A DNA stretch of 64,000 nt from assembly GCA_037178975.1 (NCBI GenBank), contig JASJZH010000002.1:8483501-8547500 (forward strand), written 5' to 3'. Every line of letters starts with the position of its first letter. Positions within the stretch are counted from its first letter, which is position 1. The notes under the pieces were generated by a model. That model saw only the letters and a program-made list of their open reading frames with translations. It did no database searches and had not been told where the DNA came from. Shown in pieces: positions 21,277-32,000 of the stretch. A program made the position numbers and the translations under genes. The stretch is from Oscheius tipulae (lineage: Eukaryota; Nematoda; Chromadorea; Rhabditida; Rhabditidae).

Positions 21277-21288
21277 CTGAAATTGGTG
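21277..21288 (-). promoter_or_regulatory. Probable trans-splice acceptor for trpp-5
   Basis: The minus strand reads ACCAATTTCAG just before ACG-ATG. No coding exon can be placed upstream, so a spliced-leader acceptor is the simplest reading. Confidence 0.5.
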
Positions 21289-23025
21289 ACCGGTTTGAGA
21301 GCAAATAATGTTGTTCCGACGAAAAGATAGCATCAAGCAGTTTTCGATCAAAATTCCAAGAAATAACGGATGGAAAGGGAACAAGGAGAGGTGAAAAATG
21401 TTCTGAAGCAGGCTTGTGCTGGTTTTTCTCGAGGAAAGAGCAAGGGCCTTTTTACGGATTACTTTGGGCCTTTCAACAATTCCAGGTTGCTAATGCGGCT
21501 ATTCTGCATCTTTTTGTCGAAAAAAGTTTATGAACAGAAGGCAGAAACAGGGGAGAACCGGGTGAATGGACGAGCAAGTGGGAATTTGCTGGAAAATTCA
21601 CATTCGCACTACGCGCTCATATTAAAGGACTGTGAAATACCGTAATCGGCTTCACCGGTATTACCGATGAGCCCATTCCTACTTTTTCCCACGTCGTTTT
21701 CTAAGGTCGCTGTCCTTTTTCTGTCAGTTTTGCGTGAAATCTATTTCCGTAATCTAGATATCTCGATTCGCAAGAACAATCTGCTTATTTTGACCTATAA
21801 GCTATGTTTTTCGTTTTGTAAGCGACCGGCAAATTCACCAGCGCCTTTTCTCACAATTTCGACCTGTTTATTTCTGTTTCACACCTTGTAAATGTCTCAG
21901 ACCTACCATCTATAGATTTTTCAAGCTAACCGCCTAGGTCAAATCTTATCGAATTTTTTTTTAAGACAACTGCTCCAATCTGGCTTTCGGGTCTCGTAGA
22001 ATCAGGCCTGGCCCTCCTTTCGAGTTTGTTTGACTCACAAGACTCTATTTTTGTGCCCATAACGAATTGTTCAAGCGTTTAGACTACTATTCTGCACATT
22101 AATACAAAGTAACCCATCTCTGCTCATTTTTACCATTTTCCTTGTTTGTATTGTTGTCTGATCATCTCTAGGCCACCCAGGTCCCGTTTTACAATCTACT
22201 TACATAAAAATCGGTAGTAAAATCAACAAAGAGGAGGTTGAATGAGGAGATGGGGCAGGGGTCCCGTCACGACTAGGCGTCGAACGGGGGGTCCTTTAAC
22301 CGCCGACCCTTCGTCGGTTGTCCATCTGAACTTTTTGCAAGGACGAGGCTATCATTCGTACGAGGCCCTATATGGCTTCGAATCAATTCATTCTCTGCTT
22401 TGCTTATCTTTCGGGCGGATTTGATTTATCAATTATGAAAATTTGTTTGCGCTGGAAAATCTGTTTGTTAGACTTCTCTTATTTGCTTTAGTAACCTTGA
22501 CACAATCTGTGCGCGTCCCTAACCGATTTTTCCATCAATTTTTGTCAGTTTATCTATTTTGAATTGTCCCTCTGCCTTTCTGCCTGTGACTCATAGTAGT
22601 AACTAGGGGTCATGACCGGAATGATCCGGGTTCGATTCCGCCCGGTTTAAATTTTTTTTGATAAACTTCCATTTAGTAGAGTTTTGTGAGCTGAGCAAGG
22701 ATATGCTATGGTACTTAGAGGTTTTTCGGTCCCTGAACAATGCTACAAATCTTTGAACTTTGGCGGAACAGTTGGTGTAACGCTAAGAGACGCCGCTCAA
22801 GCCAGATGGTCCGGGTTCGATCCCCAAGGATGAAACATTTTTACCAATCCATTGTTCCGGCAAAACTCCATACTCTCCACTGTTTACAATTAGTCCAAAC
22901 TGTTTATGCATGTCCGCCGAGATTCAATTATCGTCTTTTTTTGTCTTTTCCTTCTTTAACCTAATTAACGGTCAGCTTTCAGCGAAATAAAACAATTCTT
23001 ACGACGATTAGGATAGGTGTTTCTG
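21289..23025. other. 1.7-kb noncoding stretch between divergent genes
   Basis: It separates the minus-strand trpp-5 operon from the plus-strand MATH gene and should hold both promoters. Two tRNA-like B-box segments are present: GGGTTCGATTCC near 22632-22650, followed by CCCGGTTTAAATTTTTTTT, and GGGTTCGATCCCC near 22807-22822. ORFs in the stretch are short and without domains. Confidence 0.45.
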
Positions 23026-26000
23026 ATGCAGAAGTCGCCGGGTACTACTAGTGCACGTCCGGGAATGAAAAGGTACCCATTTCATCGGAAATTTCAAGAG
23101 GAATTTCCTGTTTTTAGCTCGGTGAAGAAGAACGTCGCCTGCCAGACGGACAACAACGGGGGCTACGGCAGTGGCACCTCGTCACCGAGCCTGTCGCAGC
23201 AGGAATTTGCTGACGCGAACATGGCCGACAATAATCCGAATGTGCCGTCGTCGAATTCGGCTACGGCTGCTGCTGCTGGACGATGCTCGAATGCCGCTGC
23301 CGCGAGGTCGCAAGCCGAGACGGGCGAAAATACGAGCGAGGGAACGATCACCGTCACGATTCCAAAATTCTCAATAATGGCAGACACCATGTGCTCCAAC
23401 GCCAAAAAGGTCCAGGGCGTTCCATGGTGAGGGCGATTTCTTACCTTTCGTGCATTTGTCGCCTAACTATGTTAGTATTCGTCTAGTTTGGCTTTTCTGA
23501 CAAAGCCATGCACTAGGTCATCCTTTCGTGATTTTAGCGCCAACATTGTAAGGCTTTAAGGGATCGCAAACCGGGCTTGGCCTGGCCATTGCGGGTCCAC
23601 AGCGAGCGCTTTTTTCAAACGGGACCCCCCTCAAAATGGATTTTCTGCATTTTTCGGTTCTTTACACGCATTTTTGTGTCTTCTAGGTATGTTTAAAGAC
23701 GAGAAACGAGAAAAGAACAGTATCCTCAATTTTCTACATTTTTACTGGACGTCGAAGTAGACGTTTCCAGTGTAATTTTCGCGGGAATTTTTATCACGCT
23801 AAGTCGATTTAACACACTTAGTAAAGCACCGAAAAATGTTTTCGACTATGCCGAAAAAACGTGGTAGTTGCGATTGCGATTTGCGTTTAATCGCCCCTTC
23901 CTGAACGCAACCCACCCCATCTAGCTCATTAGGGATCCTCTTTTCTCTCACTAAAGTTGTCCAAACAATAATACTGGCACCATTCTCCTCAAAAATTAGC
24001 CTGGACCTGGCAAAATTTCTAGCAAAAATGCCGCTAAGCTTTGCTTGCTAACTCTATGAAAACGTTCGGAAGTCTCTAGGTGACAAATCCCCAGTTCATT
24101 TAGCTGCTCCTACTTGATAAAAACGCCCCTAATTCCATCGTTTTCAGGCGCATAATGGTCATGCCGAAGCAGCACGTGGTGCAGAAGAAGCAACAAAAAT
24201 GCATGGGTTTTTTCCTCCAATGCTGTCCGGAGAAAGTCTACTCCGAGTGAGTTTTGCTCTATTTTTTTTTTTAAATTTTACCGCCTGCAATACCCCCCAA
24301 AACGCCAAAGATGTAACATAGTCTTGCCCAAAATTCAAGTTCCAGCGCATGGTCATGCAAGGCCGACGCGGAAATGCGGCTGCTGTCGAAGAAGCAGGGA
24401 GTGAACAACTTTGTCCGCAAGACGAGCCACATCTACACCTCGAAGGAGAACGACTGGGGCTACTCCTGCTTTATGACTTGGGCGGTAATTTATACCCCTT
24501 TTTCCCTCTTCTAATCAAGGAAGTTTAGGACGTGCTAGACGAGAACCAGGGCTATATCAAAAACGACAGCATAACATTGGAAATATCGGTGAAGGCTGAG
24601 CCGCCGAAGAATCTCATGTAAGTTTGGTTCTTTTTTCTAGGCTCTGGGATGAGATATGTATGATTTTGAGCCTGGATTTAACAGCACAGATCGCTCCTGA
24701 ACCATTTAACGTATATTAGGAGTTATCACAACTGAAGTAAGACTTTTTATTGAAATTTGCAAGAGCCAAAATGGCGTATTTTCTTTTGCAATGCGACTGA
24801 GCTGACTCCTCGACCTCGGGGGACACAGTTGTGGACCGAAATTGTTGGCAAATCTTCTCTCGCTCTTCAAGATAGGATCCTTCAGTATTTTTATCTGGCT
24901 CCGCACTGCGTAAGCAGTCTTCTAGGAACACTACTCTGCGAAGGCTCGTATACTGCTTGCTCCTGATATTCCTTTCATAGGTCGCTGATGACATAAGCAA
25001 TGTCCCGTAGTACTACAGCTAACCTTCAAACTTATCGGTGCGGTCCAAGAAATTTTCTGGAGGTAGTGTCCCCGAAAAAAAAACAGAACTTTTGGGACCT
25101 GTATAGAAGGGTCGACGAGTACGGTAGTTTTCAAAATCGCGCCAAAAAGGTTTTTATCTACTTGCTACTTGAGAGGCTCACCATTTGGATGACTCACATT
25201 GAAATTGACTCAAACTTTTCCCATACATTATCCCTGGCCCCTAGTACATCCTAATGGCTTTCCAGAGCGATTGCTGCCTATTTCAGGCTTCACGCGAAGT
25301 AGCTACTTTGACGATCCGTGGCAAGAAATCCAAAGGAAAAAATTGTTTTTCCATTTCAATTGCACAAACTTGATATGTAAACATTATTGCTGACCAAAAC
25401 AATAATGGAGGAACATTTTTCCGTGCAGAGGATCCGAACCCTCGACCTATTTTTGGTCATTTCCCATGCGAGAACTTTAAAATTTGAAATGGCCACAACT
25501 TTGCGCAGGAGCAAATAAATCAAGTTTTCAAAAATGCAAAAGATGTGTCTCGATGAGGTGAGTTTTTTTTGTTGTTGATCATTTTTTCCTCTATCTGCCC
25601 GTAGAAAAAGTTATCGCCGAATAACGTTTTGGGTTCGATTTTGAAAGCTACCATACTTGTCGACTCTCCTACAGGTCCCAAAAGTTCTCAGTTTTCTTTT
25701 CGGGGTCCACTACCTCCAGACAAATTTTTGGACCCATCCGATAAGTTTGAAGGGTAGCAATAGTTGCAGGACATTACTTATGGCTTCTCTCCTCCCCCAA
25801 AACTGGGTTTTTTGACGTAATTAATTTATTTCATAGATTCTAACTATGTTTATTGTATTCAGCGTACTAAAGAACCCTGGAGCATGAAAAATAGCACGTA
25901 ACTGCAGAGATAGTAGAAAATTCTTATTTTAGAACAATAATAAAGCTCCCAGAATTGGGTATCGTTTTCATTTTCTATGGATTCATTTGTACGCTGAATA

Positions 26001-29000
26001 CAATAAACATAGTTAGAATTTCTAAAAAAAAAAAAATGAGTGAATTATGCCAGAAAACTGGATTTTGGGCAAGTTCGGAAAAGCGCACCAAGAATTCAAA
26101 CGAAGGGGCCGCCTGCCGAACTAATACCAGTTGTTTCAAAAAAACCACCATTTTTCACAATTTTTCTTTTCCCGCTTTTTTCTGATTTGCATGCCAAGTT
26201 CAAACTTGGGACCGGTTTACGCTCACTTTATGTTTAGCTCTGAGGGTTGTATAGCTATGCTCTAGTTGCTCAGCTGGAGAGCCTCCAGTTCCAAAGTCGT
26301 AAGGATCTGATGGCTCCTGCTCTCTGGACAGACTACAGATATAGAGTGAACTATGCGCGAAAAGTGCGTAATGTGGTTCCTGTGCGAATCCCTACACTTC
26401 TCTCATGTAAACCATGGCTTATTTCTGACTTCATAGGCAGTCGAGCTTATGTAAAGTTTTACAAATTGCTGCGTGGTTAGAGTTGGAACAACTTCCTAGA
26501 ACCTTATCTCATTCCTCCATCCAGCATCTTATTCCCTTATTTTCAGGACCCGAGAAGAGTTCGTGAAGGCGATCGACCAGTGGTACAACCTGGCCGAGAT
26601 GCAGATGACTCGCGGCATGATCGACCTCAGCCTCGAGGCCAATGCCCAAGGCATCAAGTTCTGCAAGGACAAGGACGAGGAGATGCGCAAGAAATTGGAA
26701 GAGCAGAAGACACGTCTTGTGAAGAAAAAGGTCATCGATAGCATCTCGCGCATCGAGAACCGTTCGTTTCCCTCGTTTTCATTTAAAAAGTGAAAAATTT
26801 TTGAAGATGGCACGCAGCCAAAATCCTCGGAACCGCTGAAGCCGACCTCGCTGCGCCAGGCGCTGACGGGAGCCCAGAAGACGATCGTCTCGAAGAGCGG
26901 AAAGGCCGTGGCTGCCAACAAACGTGATCGCAAGGCCGCCACTCTGCAGCAAATCAAGAAGAAAAAGCAGGAGAATGCCGCCAAACAGTATGTATTTAAT
27001 AATTTTTTTTTTGGCCTGCTCTTCGAGAACATCCTCTCACCTTCTTGAAATGGTCATCTGCCTGCTCTCCGAAACCTGAAATCTATTTTTTTATTTTTTT
27101 ATAGTAGTCGTTAGGAGATTAAATAGCCGTCCAAACTTGCGATAACCTTCCTAGCATAGTTTTACAGCCACTAACTGGGAACGTGAACTAAGAATAGTCT
27201 ACTAAAAACTGTAAACCGTTTCAAAAAGCTAAGACTTAGCATGCCATTGTTTTCTTTTAAAAAACTTTTTGTCAGTAAGATTGAGAAAAAGATACCGTAA
27301 AATTCAATATAGCCGTAACATGGAACTTCACCCTTCAAAATGGCTACAAATCGTAGTTTGGAAGGCTTTGACAAAGTTTGACATTAGACAATAGGTATTC
27401 TTGAGTTAGGCCCCCGTAAATAGGTCATCTTCTGCCTGTAATCTTCTTCTCGATCATCCTCTAACCCCCTCTTCCTCCACAGACCTCAATATCCCGTGAT
27501 GAGGGCCGAGAACGCCTGCAGCCACAGTCTGGACAGTCCTTCTTGTACGAGCTGGAACGAGGGCTCTCCCCGCTGCTACTCTGTCACGGATTCCGACGAG
27601 GACCATCATCTTGATGACACTCAATCGGAGGCCGATTCCAATGCCACCTTTACCATTGATGAGTGTCCCAGGTATCCACCTTTTTCCACGTCGTCCTGGG
27701 GAGCTTTTTACCATAATATTGGGCGGAAAAATTATATTCCTCGTCAGATGTTGTCCCGATTGCAGGCCCCTGGATGAGACCGAGTCCGAGGACGGAGACG
27801 AGGGCGACGACGAGGACTACTCGGACTACTACAACGAGGACGAGGAGGCCCAGAGCGAAAATCAGCGTACGTTTTTTTTCTGTATATCTTCATTAGTTCA
27901 ATATGCGGTTTTTTTCATTGCGACACTCATTTACCAGACATGCGACTTAGGCCCGGAAAAAAAGGGGTCAAGGTTGCATTTTTCAAATTGCTACGTTCTA
28001 CGAAGTCCGACGAGATACACGAAATTACGCTCCATATTAGTGTAAATGGATCTCGCAACGAACGAAAATACGTGATTGAACTTTTCCAACCCTATAAATT
28101 AAAATGACTTAATTTAGTAACAGACGAGTCGATTCGCGGCTCCTCATCGAGCCTGGAACACGCATTGGGTGAGACAGTCGACGGCTACTGTCAGACGGAT
28201 CTATCCGGAGACCCACTCCCGAATCCGAGTCCACGGCGTGAAAGGGTCAGTTTTTCGTCTCTTTTTTTTTTACCAAGAATACCACATTTTAACCGAAAAA
28301 TAAAGGCAAAAAAGTTGACTTTTAATGTATTTCGGCCACCTGTGAAAACTAAAATGTTATATGTCAATTTTTGTTACGAAAACTAGCTAAATTCGGGTTA
28401 GAAAGCTGATTTCAGATGCACTTTGTATTGTCAGCTAAATGTCCTGATCCTGATGAGGAGGAGGAGGACGAAGAAGATGAAGAGGTGGATATTCGTGATG
28501 ATGAGGTGACCGACTATATGTCGATCTCTCCTGTACAACAGGTGCTTACTTACTGTGGGCAAAAACCCCCGAGCTCACTTGTAAATGACGTGCATTCGGC
28601 TCGGCCCAACCCAATAACAACCCCAGATTCATAGTTCTGTACGTAGTTTTTAGTACGTATGTAGACGTTTCTGGGGTAGTTTTCGACACTGAGTCGATTG
28701 AATACACTTATAAACCATATAAATGTGTGTAAAGCACCGAGAAATGCAAAAAAGGTGATTTGAGGGAAGGTCGTCGCGGGACCCGATTTGAAAACGCGCT
28801 CGGCTGTCAACACCCCTAATGGCATTTTTCCATTTAAAGAACTCGTCTCCTTCCGCTGATCACCGATTGGTATAAGAAAACTGCTGAAAATTCCTAAAAA
28901 CTTCTGAAAAAAACGTTAAAGTAGCCATTCTGTTCTGAGTCTGATATCAACTATCCGCATGTTTGAATGCGCGCGCAAAAAACCTTGTTCTAAAGCTCCA

Positions 29001-32000
29001 TTGGATGGGTAAAGCTTCTTAGGACGGGGAAATTATTTCGAATGGATAATTTTTTTGTTTGCACAAGTAAGGTAAAGGAGAACCGTGAAAACAATTGCAA
29101 CAGCTTGTTTTTCCTTTTTTGAATCTCATCTGAATTTCTCCCATTTCCAGAGCCCTGTCAAGGAGCCCGCCGACTCGGAGTACGCTACCAACAGCGAGAT
29201 TGCTGCCCGTTTCCTCGAGGAGATGCGCGACGACAGCTCGAGCTACTTTAAGAAGTTGGCTGCCGGACACGAAGCCTCGCTCCAGGATCACGAGAAGGTC
29301 GACGAGTGGTGTAACGAGCATTTTGGAGACTTGTCCGAGGTATTTATCCCCATTAGAATTTCGCCCTGACCCCACCCCTTCCCTAGCAAATCGCGTCGCT
29401 AACGCTGGAGCGCCTTGACAGAGTTAAAGCGCTAGGCCGCGAAGGAGGATACGTCGTGAACCAGCAGATTGATGCCTGTCTAGCCAGTGTAGTCGTTTCC
29501 AGAGTCAGCCCCCATTCGTTTTTTGCAATCTGATCTCGAAATTTAGGATATCTGTCTTAGTGGTCTGGTCGCAGGACTCTGCGCCGTCTCGACACGCCGC
29601 TGTGCCCAACACAGTCGCGATTTCAAGAAGCTTGTGTCGGAGACCTTCAAGGATGAGGTAGGTTTGGGTTCCTTCTTTGACGCATTTTTCCAATGGCATA
29701 ATGATCGAGAATAGTTTGAAAAGGAGCCTCAGATGTAGTAGAGTGCACTTTGAATGTTTGCCATTGAAAACGGCCTGAAATTAATGCAGACTTCGGGTTC
29801 TCTTACTCTAAAGTGGGCGTACAAAGATTCCCCTCTAGAATTCGATGCAGCAAAAGAAAACGTGGATAAACGACGATGCTGAGACAATATATGACGCAAG
29901 AAAACTTTCTGAGAATGGTTTCGAAAGTTGCATGAGTTTAAAAAAAAAATCTTAGCTTACCCGCGATTCTAGGGATCACAAACCTGGTCAGGCAGGCTAG
30001 TTCGACTCTTTTTCTATTTCAGTAGTCGGAGCTTTAGCCGACTGAACCATTACCGAAAGCTGACGCTCAAGTTCTGAGAGTATTTGAATGTAGATGAGTG
30101 GCAGGAGCCTTAGGCCTATTCTAACATTTTCTCATGGGCCGATATAGGAGAGCCTTTCAATGTTGGTAGTGGAAATTTGTGCTGCTATTGCTTGAAATCT
30201 TAGTCCAAAATGTTTTCTGCGCATAGAATTTCGCCAAACGCACTAAAATTTACTCGATTTTCAGTACAAAATGGCCGCCAAGATGATAGTGGACAGCGAG
30301 AAGCAGATGTCACGAATTCGGGCCGTCCATGCCGGCATCAACGAGGCCATGCAGAAGCAGAATCTGCCGCCAAGCGAATTCACACTTGATTTGGCTGAGG
30401 ACACAGCGAGCGGACAGAAGAAGACCCCGATCAGCGAGAAGGACGCCGCCGACTGTGCTGCTTTCATTGAGAAGATGATCGCCGAGGACGAGGACTTCAA
30501 CGACAAAGTCACCATCTACAAGAAGAGCGAGGTCGAGAGGCACGTGGAAAAGCTGATCATGGACATCGGGGAGACCAAGTTTGATGTTTGCGTGAGTTTT
30601 TCTTCTCTTCTTTTGAGAGTATAGCCATCACTGTTAAGTAGGGCCGGGAGTTTGCAAGTCAATAAATGCAAGCAAGTTCGAGATAAAAACCTTTAGCAAG
30701 TGTTCCACAATAGAATAAAGTGTTAGCGGCTGCTTTCTTCAGGCAGCTTGTCTATAGTTCTAATCCTGTCAACCTGGGCCGGTCAACTAGTCACTCTCCC
30801 TGATCTACTTGTCATCCTGACATCTTTTGAATATGTTCTGTTAGAAGCAGGCTATTTTAACAGTCTGACTCATGCTTGATGTGTCAACCTACTCATTCTA
30901 TTTCTGTCTACTGATTTTCCAACTGTTAGCCTTAGTTGAAGTGTTTAACCGGTTGTGCCTGTCAAGTTGTGCACTTTCTTTTCCTGCCTTTGTTAGTTCA
31001 ACTTCTCCACCTGTCCCAGTCCTCTTCTGTCAATTTATTTAAGGTATGTCTGCCTAAAGTACTGCCGAATTTTTCGGCCCAAACAAGTTCCATATTTTCG
31101 AGGCTAATCACGCCCATTTTCAGATAGCCGACAAAATGCAGAAGCTGATCGCGCGCTCTGTGAACAACTCGACCCTCGTGGCCGTCATGATGCAGCTCTT
31201 CAACTACTTCCGTACCGTGACAGAGCAGAAGCACGAGCTTCAGAGGACACTTGAGTTCGCCAAGGCCATGTTCAAGATCAAGACGAAGAACGGCGGTCTC
31301 GCCTACAAAACCCAAGTCATTAAGGATAACGAGCGTCGTCTGCAGGACTCGGAGATGCTGCTCAAGAAGATGGGACACACGTATCAAATCGAGGCCGAGC
31401 GGAGCAAGAAGCTGCAGGAGGAGCTGACGGAAGCGCTGAGCAAGACGAAGAACTATCAAACAACCGTGGATCAGCTCCAGAATACGCTGAAAGACACAAG
31501 GAGTTTGGCAAAGAAGGCCGACAAGAAGGCTAAGCAGGAAGAGTGAGTTTTTATAAGCCTATTTCTAAAAATTGCGTCTTGGTGGAACTAATTCAAAAAC
31601 CGAGTCAAAATCAACAATATTCGCCAAATTACGCTCCAGTTTTAATGTAAAAGGGTTTTCTCGCGATCCTTTTCCGCCTCTTGGGTCTCGGCACAAACGA
31701 GACTTCGCGAACCAGTTGAACAAACTGTAAATGCCCCTATTTTCAGAACGAGGAGTGCCTCACTGATGGCGGACAAACTGGAGCTGGAGGACAAGTTGAA
31801 GGCGGCCAAGAAGGAAGCCGATCAGTTGAAGAAGAAAAGCAACGAGGAGCGCAACAATGCCAAGAAGCAGAAGGATCGCGATCACGAGACGATTCGTCGA
31901 TTGGAGGCCGAAAACGCGGAGAAGGAGGCGGAAAAGGATCGCGAGAAGGCTCACTTCGAGGAGAAGATCCGCGAATCGCGCTCGCGCGAGAACAAGGCCG

